DNA of 64,000 bases from Gracilimonas sp. (GCF_017641085.1 NZ_JAEPPI010000001.1:310001-374000); one strand, 5' to 3'; positions 34,280 through 43,872 are shown, counted from the first letter of the stretch. Translations and numbers: made by a program. The notes: generated from the sequence alone by a model not told the origin.

Positions 34280-35557
34280 ATGAAATATAACGTTCTGTTA
34301 CTCGGAAGCGGTGGACGTGAACATGCACTGGCTTGGGCTATGGCTCAATCCCCCTCAATGAATAAGCTGTTCATTGCTCCCGGAAATCCCGGAACTGCGG
34401 AAGTGGGAGAGAACGTAAACCTTTCCATCAGCGACTTTGATCAGGTTTGGGATTTTATACAGGCCAATGATATCAACCTCACCGTTGTAGGTCCCGAGCA
34501 GCCGCTGGTGGATGGTATTGCCAATTTCCTGGAAACAAAGAGCCACCCGGTTTTTGGCCCGAAACTGCAGGCAGCTATGCTGGAAGGGAGTAAGGAATTT
34601 GCCAAAGAATTCATGCAGCGGCACAACATCCCAACAGCAGCGTATAAAGTTTTTGATCAGAACAACTTTGACGAGGCCGCTGACTACATCAAAAAGCAGG
34701 GTAAATTTCCGGTGGTGTTAAAAGCCGATGGTTTGGCCGGCGGGAAAGGGGTTTTCATCCCCGAAACTGAAGCCGAGGCTATGGAAGTACTGGAAGAGCT
34801 AAAAACCAGTGATTCTCTCAAAGATGCAGCCAGCCGTTTAGTAATTGAAGAGTTTATGATCGGGGAAGAAGCTTCGGTCTTTGCTATATCCGACGGGGAA
34901 TCATACAAGGTAATTGGCAACGCTCAGGATCATAAACGAATTGGAGAGGGTGATACCGGACTGAATACCGGCGGAATGGGTGCGTATTCTCCGGCTCCCG
35001 TGGTATCAACGGGAATTCTGGACCGGGTAGAACGAGAGATTATTGAACCGACCATTTCGGGGATGAAAGAAGAAGGAAATCCCTATGCCGGAATTTTGTA
35101 TTGCGGGCTGATGATCACCAAAGAAGGCCCCAAAGTGGTTGAGTACAACTGCCGGTTCGGAGATCCGGAATGCCAGGTAATACTGCCCCGATTAAAAGCC
35201 GATATGCTGGAAGTGATCGTGGCTTGCACCGAATCCAAGCTGGATACTGTGAACATAGACTTTGACGATGAAGTGAAATGCTGTGTGGTAATGGCATCAG
35301 GCGGATATCCGGAATCCTATGAAAAAGGGAAGGTGATTACCGGCCTGGATGATGTTAAGAATGCCATTCTATTTCACGCAGGTACCAAAAAAGAAGGGGA
35401 TCAAATTCTAACCAATGGCGGACGGGTGCTTAATGTTGTCGGCTCCGGCAAAGATCTGCAAACGGCTATTGATAACACCTACGCCGAAGTAAAAAAAATA
35501 GCTTTTGACAAAGCCTATTACCGGAGCGATATTGGGGCGAAAGGCCTCAAACATTAG
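34280..35557 (+). CDS. purD: Phosphoribosylamine-glycine ligase
   Basis: PurD is the ATP-grasp enzyme that joins phosphoribosylamine and glycine in purine synthesis. The N-terminal LGSGGREHALAWAM, the ATP-grasp lysine segment VVLKADGLAGGKGVF and NCRFGDPECQV are all present. At 425 residues it is complete. It is not linked to other pur genes here; it lies in the gatB-luxC run and its end is followed at once by a short repeat that runs into the next gene. Confidence 0.97.
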   Translation: MKYNVLLLGSGGREHALAWAMAQSPSMNKLFIAPGNPGTAEVGENVNLSISDFDQVWDFIQANDINLTVVGPEQPLVDGIANFLETKSHPVFGPKLQAAMLEGSKEFAKEFMQRHNIPTAAYKVFDQNNFDEAADYIKKQGKFPVVLKADGLAGGKGVFIPETEAEAMEVLEELKTSDSLKDAASRLVIEEFMIGEEASVFAISDGESYKVIGNAQDHKRIGEGDTGLNTGGMGAYSPAPVVSTGILDRVEREIIEPTISGMKEEGNPYAGILYCGLMITKEGPKVVEYNCRFGDPECQVILPRLKADMLEVIVACTESKLDTVNIDFDDEVKCCVVMASGGYPESYEKGKVITGLDDVKNAILFHAGTKKEGDQILTNGGRVLNVVGSGKDLQTAIDNTYAEVKKIAFDKAYYRSDIGAKGLKH

Positions 35558-35598
35558 AATATTGAATAGTGAACATCGAACATTGAATGATGAAGTTG
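35558..35598. repeat. Short AT-rich repeat at the purD end
   Basis: The 40 bases after the purD stop contain imperfect copies of ATTGAATRRTGAA interleaved with GAACATCGAACA. The sequence style matches dispersed intergenic elements that I recall from Bacteroidota genomes. It extends into the start region of the next gene and makes that start ambiguous. Confidence 0.4.
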
Positions 35599-36428
35599 GT
35601 TTACTTCCGGTAATCATTCGGGTTTGCTGCTCCTTTGTGTTCTCTATTCTCATCATTACCAACACAAGCGGCCAAGCTCTTCAAACCCTGTATTCGGGAT
35701 TAGACAATGCGGCGGGATTATACGTCACCCAGAACTCGGTATATATAGTTGAGCAGGGCAAAGACAGGGTGCTGAAACTGGATCATTCCGGAAATTTACT
35801 GGACACCATCGGGGGGAAAGGGGGCGGAAATTACCAGTTCAGCAAGCCGGTAGATGTGGATGCTACCAATGGTTTAAAAATTTTTGTTACAGACTTCAAC
35901 AACCGTCGCGTGCAGGTTTTTGACCGGCGCGGACAGTATCTGAGCAGTATCTCTGCCAGTGATGCATTTGGAACTAACCGCCCGTATAATCCCACTCAGG
36001 TAGCCGTAAACGGACTGGGAGAAGTCTTTTTTGTGGATGCCGAAAACTATATTCGCCGTTTTGACCTGGATTCCAACTTACTCGATGAATTCCGAATTCC
36101 GTCAGAAGTGAAATCTATAGATGAAATGAATGTGACCTCCCGGGAGATTTTGATTCTCGACAAAGAATCAAAAACGATTCACCGGTTATCCTTGAATGGA
36201 AATTATGAAGGGTTCTTTACTGCCAATGGAGTTCAAGCCCTGTTTGCCAACGAAGGGGGGATTTGGAGAGCTTTTTCAGATCGGGTTGAGTTTGAAAGCC
36301 GGTCAAGGCAGACGAAAACCATAAATCTATCTACCGATTTAAAAGCCACAGATATGCAGGTGGAGGATGGTATGATATTCATTCTAAGCTCAGGTGACTT
36401 GTACAAAATCCCAGGTTCCAACCAATGA
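35583..36428 (+). CDS. Secreted NHL-repeat beta-propeller protein
   Basis: A predicted propeller protein of about 281 residues. NHL-type blades are visible in YIVEQGKDRVLKLDHSGNLL, FVTDFNNRRVQVFDRRGQYL and FFVDAENYIRRFDLDSNLL. A hydrophobic stretch ending in NTSGQA looks like a signal peptide. The start is uncertain: an ATG at 35505 lies inside purD, the TTG chosen here falls in the repeat, and the ATG pair at 35588/35591 is out of frame. The stop overlaps the start of the LuxE-like gene by four bases, which implies co-translation. Binding partner unknown. Confidence 0.68.
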   Translation: MNDEVGLLPVIIRVCCSFVFSILIITNTSGQALQTLYSGLDNAAGLYVTQNSVYIVEQGKDRVLKLDHSGNLLDTIGGKGGGNYQFSKPVDVDATNGLKIFVTDFNNRRVQVFDRRGQYLSSISASDAFGTNRPYNPTQVAVNGLGEVFFVDAENYIRRFDLDSNLLDEFRIPSEVKSIDEMNVTSREILILDKESKTIHRLSLNGNYEGFFTANGVQALFANEGGIWRAFSDRVEFESRSRQTKTINLSTDLKATDMQVEDGMIFILSSGDLYKIPGSNQ

Positions 36429-37420
36429 TTACCCTGGAAGAAATTTTTGATGCTGGAACATCTTTTGAAAAAAAGGCCGTTCAGGTCTTCGAATTTCAGC
36501 GAACTAATAACCCGGTGTACCAACGTTTTTGTAAGGCTTTAGATATCGTTAAAGTAACTTCGCTTAGCGAAATTCCCCTGTTACCCATACAAGCCTTCAA
36601 AGACACCGAAGTGCTCACTGCTCCTGAAAATTCAAAATCCAAAATCCAAAATTTAGAATTTCAAAGCAGTGGCACGTCAGGAATGAGCAGGAGCAGGCAT
36701 GTTGTCCCCGATCCTGAGGTATATCTTCAGTCGATTACCAGGGGGATGAAGCATTTCTACGAACTGGATGATTATGTGATTTGGGCGTACACACCGGGCT
36801 ATATCGAGAACCCCAATTCTTCCCTAATCTGGATGCTGAACGTACTTATGGAGCGGGAAGAATCAGGTTTGAGCAGATTTATGGAACTAGGCCAACCGAT
36901 GAATATAGCCGGGTTAAAAAAAGTTCAAAATTCAGGAAAGAAACTGATGCTGTTCGGGGCCGCTTTTGGGCTGCTGGATATTTTGGATAAGGGGGAGATC
37001 CGGTTGCCGGAAGATTCTGTGATCCTTGAAACGGGCGGAATGAAAACGCACCGGCGGGAGATTACTAAGACTGAATTGCATGATCAATTAGCGAAAGGCT
37101 TTGGTTTACCCAAGTCGCAGGTTCACTCCGAATATGGGATGGCAGAGTTGTTGAGTCAGGCTTACAGCCAGGAAGGAGAATGGTTTGAGTGTGTGCCGTG
37201 GATGAAGGTGAGTATCCGAAACCCGAAGAATCCCATGGAAGAAGCAGCGTATGGGGAGGAGGGATTAATCGGAGTGATTGACCTGGCTAACCTGTATTCA
37301 TGTTCCTTTATTTTAACGGGAGATAAAGGCCTCCAGCGGGCTGATGGAAAATTCCAGGTATTGGGGCGATGGAACCCGGAAAACCTGCGCGGATGTAATT
37401 TCTTAATCGATCAGGATTGA
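36425..37420 (+). CDS. LuxE/PaaK-like acyl-protein synthetase family protein
   Basis: A 331-residue member of the LuxE family (acyl-protein synthetase, related to phenylacetate-CoA ligases). The ATP-binding QSSGTSG motif lies near residues 80-86, with HSEYGMAELLSQAY further on. LuxE uses a cysteine close to its C-terminus as acyl acceptor; here Cys324 in LRGCNF is well placed. It activates fatty acids and passes them to LuxC. An AT-rich repeat-like insertion (NSKSKIQNLE) precedes the SGTSG motif. A LuxC homologue follows after 90 bases. No luxA or luxB is present, so bioluminescence is unlikely. Confidence 0.82.
   Translation: MITLEEIFDAGTSFEKKAVQVFEFQRTNNPVYQRFCKALDIVKVTSLSEIPLLPIQAFKDTEVLTAPENSKSKIQNLEFQSSGTSGMSRSRHVVPDPEVYLQSITRGMKHFYELDDYVIWAYTPGYIENPNSSLIWMLNVLMEREESGLSRFMELGQPMNIAGLKKVQNSGKKLMLFGAAFGLLDILDKGEIRLPEDSVILETGGMKTHRREITKTELHDQLAKGFGLPKSQVHSEYGMAELLSQAYSQEGEWFECVPWMKVSIRNPKNPMEEAAYGEEGLIGVIDLANLYSCSFILTGDKGLQRADGKFQVLGRWNPENLRGCNFLIDQD
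36638..36672. repeat. AT-rich repeat inserted in frame in the LuxE-like gene
   Basis: Three tandem-like copies of a CCAAAAT unit (TTCAAAATCC AAAATCC AAAATTTAG) lie in frame before the SGTSG motif and encode NSKSKIQNLE. The composition differs from the surrounding codons and resembles the element at 46776-46839. Confidence 0.4.
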
Positions 37421-37460
37421 GCGGGTGTTTTATATAGCAGAAATGAAATTTCTAAAACTC

Positions 37461-37496
37461 GTTGTCATGCTGAACTTGATTCAGCATCTGATGCGG
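37461..37496. repeat. REP-like palindrome between luxE-like and luxC-like genes
   Basis: ATGCTGAA (37467-37474) and TTCAGCAT (37480-37487) form a perfect 8-bp stem around a five-base loop, followed by a second partial CTGATGC. This is the form of a dispersed palindromic element known in many Bacteroidota. It is in the 90-base gap between the pair. Confidence 0.55.
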
Positions 37497-37510
37497 TTTG
37501 ATAATTAGCA

Positions 37511-38572
37511 ATGGCAGAAGTAAATCTGAACAAATATATTTCCAAAATACAGAAGGCTGTAGAGGAATGGCTGAGTCAGGAGAATCAGGTTCTCTGGAAA
37601 GCCGTACAGCAAACTGTTGATGATGGATTGTTCAGTCAGCACGATATTGAATTCCAACTTTCCGTTTTAAGAGAAAATATTGCGAACGGAGATATCCGGG
37701 AATGGGTGAATCGATCAGAGTTGAGTGATCGGCAAAATGCTAAAGGCCAGAAAGTGCTCTGTCTTCATGCCGGAAATTTACCGTTAGTTGGCTTCCAAAC
37801 CGCTCTGGGAACCATTCTCTCCGGCGCTGATTACCACGGTAAGCTCTCCCGAAAAGACCCGCATTTATTGGCTTCTTTTTTGGATGAAATAGGAAAATCT
37901 CTGCCTGAGAAAAAGATTCACTATTCAACAGATCTGGAAAAATTTACAAACCTAAAAGCTGATAAAGTTATTTTTGCAGGATCTGAAGAATCCATTTCTG
38001 AAGTAAAAGAGAAAATCCGGGAGCTGAAGGCGGCAAAAGAAAATGCAGAGTACATCATCCGGACGGCCAAATTCTCCATTGCTTACCTGGAGGACTGGAA
38101 TGAAGAGACAAAAAAAGAGTTGATTGAAGCGATGCTGAGGTATGGCGGGAAAGGCTGTCGATCGGTAGCTGTAGTGGTTGCCAATTTTGGACTGAAGAAG
38201 GTCAAAGAAGAACTTGAAAAAGCTACTAGAGAATTTTGGGAATTGAATCCCCAACATCAAAAACCCGCTCCGGATTTACAGTATCAATATGCCTATAACG
38301 CAGCCGTGGAAAAGAGGCAGCTTTGGCTGGAGGACTTCCTGATCCAGGAATCCGAGGAACTGCCGGATACCGACTTTACGGTAAACTGGGTGGAAGGAGG
38401 AGAGGAGAAAGTCAGAGAGTTAAAAACTCAATTCGGAAAGAAGGTGCAGTCGGTTTATTCAGCCGGTAAAAAAATTGCCGGAATAGAGACGGAAGAATTG
38501 GAGAGGGCTCAGCTCCCGCCACTTTGGTGGAAGCCGGATGGGGTGGATGTGGTGGAGCGGTTAATCAGGTAA
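37511..38572 (+). CDS. LuxC-family acyl-CoA/acyl-protein reductase
   Basis: A 353-residue member of the LuxC acyl-CoA reductase family, which reduces an activated fatty acyl group to the aldehyde with NADPH. The catalytic cysteine is probably Cys216 in GGKGCRSV, and the cofactor-binding region contains KADKVIFAGSEES near 155. It is shorter than Vibrio LuxC (about 480 residues). With the LuxE-like protein it would form a fatty-acid reductase for aldehyde, alcohol or alkane synthesis, or for protein or lipid modification; the product is unknown. The gene ends directly before a repeat. Confidence 0.83.
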   Translation: MAEVNLNKYISKIQKAVEEWLSQENQVLWKAVQQTVDDGLFSQHDIEFQLSVLRENIANGDIREWVNRSELSDRQNAKGQKVLCLHAGNLPLVGFQTALGTILSGADYHGKLSRKDPHLLASFLDEIGKSLPEKKIHYSTDLEKFTNLKADKVIFAGSEESISEVKEKIRELKAAKENAEYIIRTAKFSIAYLEDWNEETKKELIEAMLRYGGKGCRSVAVVVANFGLKKVKEELEKATREFWELNPQHQKPAPDLQYQYAYNAAVEKRQLWLEDFLIQESEELPDTDFTVNWVEGGEEKVRELKTQFGKKVQSVYSAGKKIAGIETEELERAQLPPLWWKPDGVDVVERLIR

Positions 38573-38582
38573 ATCCCACCAA

Positions 38583-38640
38583 TCCCATAAATCATAGTTC
38601 CAAGTTTGAACCTTGATTTATGAGATTTTAGGATTGCCGG
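38583..38640. repeat. Interspersed repeat, copy A (palindromic)
   Basis: The arms 38583-38600 and 38608-38625 pair at 15 of 18 positions around a seven-base loop. The right arm carries TTGAACCTTGATTTAT, which recurs exactly at 41160-41175 in copy B. It lies between two convergent stop codons and may also work as a terminator. Confidence 0.6.
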
Positions 38641-38646
38641 TATTGT

Positions 38647-40371
38647 TTATTTCATCCCCTCAATATAATCCCCAAACTTCCAGCTTGATTTAAAATCTTT
38701 ATCCAATTCCTGATTGGTAAGCAAGGCTTTCACCATGGCAACGGGAATGCTGTTGTTTTGGAGGATGGTGTCGTGAAATTCCTTTTCGGTCATTTGCCCG
38801 GATTCGACAAGTTCCTGTCGCAGTGAATAAAACTGCATGGCTCCAACCATGTAGGCGATTTGATATAACGGCCCATAATTGCCTTCAAACGAGCGGCGGA
38901 CTTCCGCTTCGGCATTGGCATATTCATGGCCCACTTTATCCACCAGGTAATCAATACATTCCTGTGGCGACCAGTTTCCAAGATGGTAATTCAGTGAAAA
39001 CACAATACGGGCGGCACGGTGCATTCTCCAGTACAACATTCCGATTTTGTCTTCCGGGTTATCAGGGAAATCTTTTTCCCAAAGCACGAACTCCCAATAC
39101 AGTGCCCATCCTTCCGTCCAGAAAGGCGTTCTGAATATTCGTCTGTGGGTTTCATATCGCCGGTTCATAAATTGCTGTAAATGATGGCCGGGAATGAGCT
39201 CGTGATGGACTACAGCCTTGGAAAAGTGAGGATTATTCCCCCGCATGCTCATCATTTTCTCTTCATGAGTCATGGTATAGGTGGGGTAGGCTATTCTTAC
39301 AACCTCACCACCTAAAAAGAAGGGTGCAATTTTTTGCCATTCCGGGCTCAGCATCACCATGCGCCAGGTTTCCTTGGCCAGGGGCGGAATAGTGAGCAGG
39401 TCTCTATCTTCCAGGAAGGTGACGGCTTCTTCGGCTAAATCCTTCACCAACGGAGGTTGTTCTCCGGCGGGAACGTGTGTTGTCTTCACATACTCAAGGG
39501 CTGCTTTCCAGTCATCACCGTAGCCCAGCTCCCGGGAGGCTTTCAGCATTTCACTATAAGTCCACGCATACTGTTCGTTGGCAATATCTATGAGTTCCTG
39601 AGGTGTGTATGAAATCATCTCGAAGCCTAAACGGCGGATAATTTCACTTTTACCAATGGGGTTACCGATGATTCCTGAACCGTCATCATCTTCTGGTTTT
39701 TGATTGTAGTGTTGAGCAAGGGCTTTTTCATATTCTTCAAGAGAGGCAGTAAGAGCTGCATAGGGTTTCTCCACCCACCAGGTGAAATCAGGGTCGTAGC
39801 CATAATAAAACTCATAGGCTTCGGTAATTGCCTCTCTTCGTTCTTCGATTATACCGGCTGCTAACCCGGCCTGCTGCTTGGATAGCTTGGGGGTTTGCTC
39901 CAGTTCATTCAGCAAAGTAGCTGTTTCTGAATGCCAATTGTTAAACCGGGTGGCTACCTCTTTTCCATCCAGGGAGGTGCCCGACCTTCTCTCGGTAATA
40001 AAATCCATCATTCCCGTTTTAGCCGGAATACGTTCCGAAACCTCGTTAAACCGCTGGCGATCAGCCTGCAGGAAGTACAAAGAGCGTTCCAGATCATTCT
40101 TAAAAAGGAGGAAGTCCACTTTATCAGGATGAGCCAGCTCTTGGAAATTAATTTCATCCAGGTAGCTCAGCCACCGGGTATAAAATTCATCAAAACGGGT
40201 GAAATATTGTTCGGAGTTTTCTACAGAATATTTCCTGGATAATGCCCCGTAATCTTCCTGGTAAACAATAATGGCATCTTCAATAGAAGAAAAGGTAGTC
40301 TGAGCCACTATTTCATATTGAATAGAACACAGAAAAAGTGAAGTAAAAAAGGCCAGCAATGATGTTCGCAT
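38647..40371 (-). CDS. DUF885 family metallo-hydrolase, exported
   Basis: A 574-residue protein with a signal peptide ending in QYEIVAQ. The zinc-binding motif is HHELIPGHHLQQ near residue 400, followed by a glutamate in FWTEGWALYWE, as in DUF885 proteins and M32-like carboxypeptidases. Such proteins are periplasmic or surface hydrolases with poorly known substrates, probably peptides. The length and layout are normal for the family. It is convergent with the LuxC-like gene and divergent from the AbrB/PIN module. Confidence 0.88.
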   Translation of the reverse strand: MRTSLLAFFTSLFLCSIQYEIVAQTTFSSIEDAIIVYQEDYGALSRKYSVENSEQYFTRFDEFYTRWLSYLDEINFQELAHPDKVDFLLFKNDLERSLYFLQADRQRFNEVSERIPAKTGMMDFITERRSGTSLDGKEVATRFNNWHSETATLLNELEQTPKLSKQQAGLAAGIIEERREAITEAYEFYYGYDPDFTWWVEKPYAALTASLEEYEKALAQHYNQKPEDDDGSGIIGNPIGKSEIIRRLGFEMISYTPQELIDIANEQYAWTYSEMLKASRELGYGDDWKAALEYVKTTHVPAGEQPPLVKDLAEEAVTFLEDRDLLTIPPLAKETWRMVMLSPEWQKIAPFFLGGEVVRIAYPTYTMTHEEKMMSMRGNNPHFSKAVVHHELIPGHHLQQFMNRRYETHRRIFRTPFWTEGWALYWEFVLWEKDFPDNPEDKIGMLYWRMHRAARIVFSLNYHLGNWSPQECIDYLVDKVGHEYANAEAEVRRSFEGNYGPLYQIAYMVGAMQFYSLRQELVESGQMTEKEFHDTILQNNSIPVAMVKALLTNQELDKDFKSSWKFGDYIEGMK

Positions 40372-40582
40372 AAATTCCCGCTTTGTTAAAGAATATGGAA
40401 GCTATGAAAAGAAAAAACCGGCAGAACTGCTATGGGGAATTTGTTAAGGATTGAGATAGATTTTTATGAATGTCTCATATTCTTCTGAATAAGGCTTAAG
40501 ATTTATTTCTTTGGGTGACTGATTAAGAGATTAAAAGCCAAATTTTACATATATTCCATCGATCAATAAATCGTAAAACATT

Positions 40583-40789
40583 ATGGAAACAGTAAAAATA
40601 TCTCCAAAATTTCAGGTGGTTATTCCTGCTAAGGTTAGGAAATCTCTGAACCTGAAAGCAGGTCAACGTGTACGGATGATCCCTATAGATGGAAAAATTG
40701 AGGTTGTTCCTGTTCCTGAAGCAAAATCATTGCGAGGTTTTGCCAAGGGTATTGATACCTCCATTGAGCGGGAGGAGGATAGGTTTTGA
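40583..40789 (+). CDS. AbrB/SpoVT-family antitoxin
   Basis: A 68-residue protein with the swapped-hairpin AbrB fold: VKISPKFQVVIPAKVRKSL then LKAGQRVRMIPIDGKIEV. Such proteins bind DNA as dimers and neutralise a PIN toxin through the C-terminal tail, here ending in EREEDRF. The stop overlaps the start of the PIN gene, which is the typical arrangement of VapBC-type modules. It probably represses its own operon. Confidence 0.9.
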   Translation: METVKISPKFQVVIPAKVRKSLNLKAGQRVRMIPIDGKIEVVPVPEAKSLRGFAKGIDTSIEREEDRF

Positions 40790-41163
40790 ATGTTTTAGAC
40801 TCATCGGGATGGCTGGAATATTTCACGGATGATAAATATGCAGATGTATTCGAGCCCATTATTGAAAATGATGAAGAGTTATTGGTGCCTTCCATTTGTT
40901 TTTATGAAGTGTATAAAGTGTTAAATAGAGAGCTGGGAAAATCAAAGGCGCTGGATGGGATAGCGCTCATGGCCAACGGTAAAGAGGTGTCGGTGGATCA
41001 GGAAATTGCACTTACAGCTGCACAAATAAATGCGGAGTTAAAATTGCCTATAGCAGACTCCATGATTTATGCAATTTCCCAAAAATATGAGGCTGAGCTC
41101 TGGACTTTAGATTCTGATTTCGAGGGGCTGGAAGGCGTGAAATACTTTTCGAAGAAGAGTTGA
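40786..41163 (+). CDS. vapC: PIN-domain RNase toxin, VapC type
   Basis: A 125-residue PIN domain. The acidic site is visible in NVLDSSGW (Asp5), CFYEVYKV (Glu near 43), LPIADSMIYA (Asp near 96) and LWTLDSDF. The start is TTG at 40786, overlapping the antitoxin stop by four bases; the neighbouring ATG at 40790 leads to an immediate stop. VapC toxins cleave tRNA or rRNA. The stop codon falls within repeat copy B. Confidence 0.9.
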   Translation: MNVLDSSGWLEYFTDDKYADVFEPIIENDEELLVPSICFYEVYKVLNRELGKSKALDGIALMANGKEVSVDQEIALTAAQINAELKLPIADSMIYAISQKYEAELWTLDSDFEGLEGVKYFSKKS

Positions 41164-41200
41164 ACCTTGATTTATTGGATTTCAGGATGCCCTTGATTTA
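41160..41200. repeat. Interspersed repeat, copy B
   Basis: TTGAACCTTGATTTAT (41160-41175), then GGATTTCAGGAT, matches copy A at 38605-38635. The first bases include the TGA stop of vapC, so the repeat has landed at or supplies the end of the gene. Confidence 0.55.
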
Positions 41201-41340
41201 AATTCTTTTGGTCAAAAAGAATAACTGAATAATTGAAAGTTCTCTTACCTCCCCAATTAACCCCAAAATCCATTTCAAAGGTTAAACAGGATTGTCTTAT
41301 CTTTAATGCTCTGAGAATTTCGAAATTCAAAAAAGCATAA

Positions 41341-43872
41341 ATGCACTCTTACAATCCGGCCGACATCGAGTCTAAATGGCAACAACACTGGCTCGAAAAC
41401 AAAACCTTTGAAACGCCCACCGATAAATCCAAACCCAAGTATTATGTGCTGGATATGTTTCCGTATCCAAGTGGGGCGGGGCTTCATGTAGGTCACCCGG
41501 AAGGATATACGGCTACGGATATCATTGCCCGCTACAAGCGAATGAAAGGCTTCAACGTACTTCACCCGATTGGCTGGGATGCATTTGGATTACCAGCCGA
41601 GCAGTATGCGGTGAAAACGGGAACGCATCCGCGAATCACCACAGAAAAGAACGTAAATAAATTCAGGGAACAGCTGCAGGCTATTGGTTTCAGTTACGAC
41701 TGGGATCGCGAAGTGAATACCACCGATCCGGATTACTATAAGTGGACCCAATGGATTTTCCTGAAGCTGTATGAAAAGGGACTGGCGTATGAAGATGAGG
41801 TTGCTGTAAACTGGTGCCCGGAACTGGGAACCGTACTGGCGAATGAAGAAGTCATTGACGGTAAAAGTGAAGTGGGTGGATACCCCGTTATCAGAAAGCC
41901 GATGCGCCAGTGGGTGTTGAAGATTACAGAATATGCCGAGCGATTGCTTCAGGATCTGGAAGAGCTGGACTGGCCGGAGTCGTTGAAGGAAATGCAGCGC
42001 AACTGGATCGGGAAATCGGTTGGGGCTGAAATTGATTTTGAGATTTCCGGCCACAATGAAAAGCTGAAAGTTTTTACAACACGACCGGATACCATTTTTG
42101 GTGCTACTTATATGGTGATGGCTCCCGAGCATCACCTGGTGGATAGAATCACGACCGAAGATCAAAAGCAGGCGATTGCTGATTATCAGGAAGAAGCGGC
42201 CAAGAAATCGGACCTGGAGCGACAGGAACTGAACAAAGAGAAAACGGGCGCTTTTACCGGCGCTTATGCCATCAACCCGGCCAACGGTAAGCAAATCCCA
42301 ATCTGGATTGCCGATTACGTGCTCGACAGTTACGGAACAGGAGCCATTATGGCCGTACCGGGACAGGATGAAAGAGACTGGGAATTTGCCGAGAAATTTG
42401 ATCTGGAGATCGTTCGTACGGTTCAGCCGGAAGAAGGATTTGAAGGAAAAGCCTACACCGGAGAAGGAGTTGCCATAAACAGTGACTTCCTGAATGGGTT
42501 GAAAATCAAAGAAGCCAAAAATAAAATCATTACGTGGCTGGAAGAAAAGGGAGCCGGAACCAAGTCGGTTAATTACAAACTGCGCGACTGGCTGTTCTCC
42601 CGTCAGCGTTATTGGGGTGAACCGTTTCCGATTATCCATGTGGATGGGGAACCAAAACCGCTGCCTGAATCTGAATTACCGGTAGAGCTTCCGGAAGTGG
42701 ATAAATATCAACCTACCGGTGATGGCGAACCGCCACTGGCGAATGCAAAAAATTGGGTGGAAACCACCGATCCGGAGACCGGGAAAACAGCCATCCGTGA
42801 AACCAATACCATGCCGCAATGGGCCGGTTCCTGTTGGTACTACCTGCGGTACATCAGTCCAGAATTTGACGGCGGTCCCGTAGATCCGGATTATGAAAAG
42901 TACTGGATGCCCGTGGATCTGTATGTGGGTGGAGCCGAACATGCGGTTCTGCACCTGCTGTATGCCCGGTTTTGGCACAAAGTGCTATATGATATTGGCG
43001 TGGTTTCAACCAAAGAGCCATTTAATAAGCTGGTGAATCAGGGGATGATACTGGGTGAAATGGAATTCACCGGCCCCGATGGCAAAAAGATTACTGAAGA
43101 TAAAGTAGAGAAGAAGGGTGAGGGCTTTGTGCTCAAAGGCACTGATACGAAAGTGGAAGCCCGGGCTCACAAAATGTCCAAGAGTCGCGGTAATGTCATC
43201 AACCCCGATAACATCATAGCTCAATACGGAGCCGACTCGCTGCGATTATATGAGATGTTTATGGGACCGCTGGAGCAGGTAAAGCCCTGGAGCACCAAGG
43301 GTGTAGAAGGTGTGAACCGGTTCCTGAATCGTGTTTGGCGCTTGCTGGTGGATGAAGATTCCGGAGAGATTTCTGCTAAGGTGAAGGATATAGAGGCCGA
43401 GAAGAAACACCTTAAACCTCTCCATGAAGCCATCAAGAAAGTAAGCGAAGATATTGAGGGACTCCGTTTCAATACTGCCATTTCCGCACTGATGATTTTT
43501 GTGAACGAAGCCAATGGATGGGATGAAATTCCTTTATCGGTAGCTGAAGAATTTATTCAGATTCTGAATCCTTTTGCTCCACATATAACGGAAGAGTTGT
43601 GGCGAATGCTGGGTCATGAAGAAACGCTGGCTTACGAAGACTGGCCACAATTCAACGAAGAATACCTGAAGCCCGATTCCATTACGTATCCGGTTCAGGT
43701 GAATGGGAAAGTCCGTGCTGATATCGAAGTGGATGCTGATAAGGCCAAAGACAAAGATTATGTGTTAGGCTTAGCCAAAGAAGAAGAAAACGTAGCCAAA
43801 TATCTTGCTGATGGAAATCTGGTGAAAGAGATCTTCGTGCCCGGGAAGATTGTGAACCTGGTAGTAAAATAG
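41341..43872 (+). CDS. leuS: Leucyl-tRNA synthetase
   Basis: LeuS charges tRNA-Leu. The class I signatures are [10 protein letters not shown] (HIGH) near residues 44-53 and [13 protein letters not shown] (KMSKS) near 600. The CP1 editing domain lies between them with [14 protein letters not shown]. The anticodon-binding domain and the C-terminal [15 protein letters not shown] are present. The length of 843 residues is normal for bacterial LeuS. It is followed by a terminator that belongs to the convergent citrate synthase gene. Confidence 0.98.
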   Translation: MHSYNPADIESKWQQHWLENKTFETPTDKSKPKYYVLDMFPYPSGAGLHVGHPEGYTATDIIARYKRMKGFNVLHPIGWDAFGLPAEQYAVKTGTHPRITTEKNVNKFREQLQAIGFSYDWDREVNTTDPDYYKWTQWIFLKLYEKGLAYEDEVAVNWCPELGTVLANEEVIDGKSEVGGYPVIRKPMRQWVLKITEYAERLLQDLEELDWPESLKEMQRNWIGKSVGAEIDFEISGHNEKLKVFTTRPDTIFGATYMVMAPEHHLVDRITTEDQKQAIADYQEEAAKKSDLERQELNKEKTGAFTGAYAINPANGKQIPIWIADYVLDSYGTGAIMAVPGQDERDWEFAEKFDLEIVRTVQPEEGFEGKAYTGEGVAINSDFLNGLKIKEAKNKIITWLEEKGAGTKSVNYKLRDWLFSRQRYWGEPFPIIHVDGEPKPLPESELPVELPEVDKYQPTGDGEPPLANAKNWVETTDPETGKTAIRETNTMPQWAGSCWYYLRYISPEFDGGPVDPDYEKYWMPVDLYVGGAEHAVLHLLYARFWHKVLYDIGVVSTKEPFNKLVNQGMILGEMEFTGPDGKKITEDKVEKKGEGFVLKGTDTKVEARAHKMSKSRGNVINPDNIIAQYGADSLRLYEMFMGPLEQVKPWSTKGVEGVNRFLNRVWRLLVDEDSGEISAKVKDIEAEKKHLKPLHEAIKKVSEDIEGLRFNTAISALMIFVNEANGWDEIPLSVAEEFIQILNPFAPHITEELWRMLGHEETLAYEDWPQFNEEYLKPDSITYPVQVNGKVRADIEVDADKAKDKDYVLGLAKEEENVAKYLADGNLVKEIFVPGKIVNLVVK

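Noticed and set aside
35588-35615. ATG pair giving MMKLVYFR before the NHL-repeat gene
   Set aside because: Out of frame and stops after eight codons. A frameshift that would join it to the signal peptide is possible, but unlike the dienelactone hydrolase case the alternative is not clearly better than the in-frame TTG.
41590-42639. 349-codon open frame antisense to leuS
   Set aside because: It is a shadow of a highly conserved synthetase gene with no start context or domain of its own.
25192-43872. Functional link between tRNA-Leu and leuS
   Set aside because: They are 16 kb apart on different strands with many unrelated genes between.
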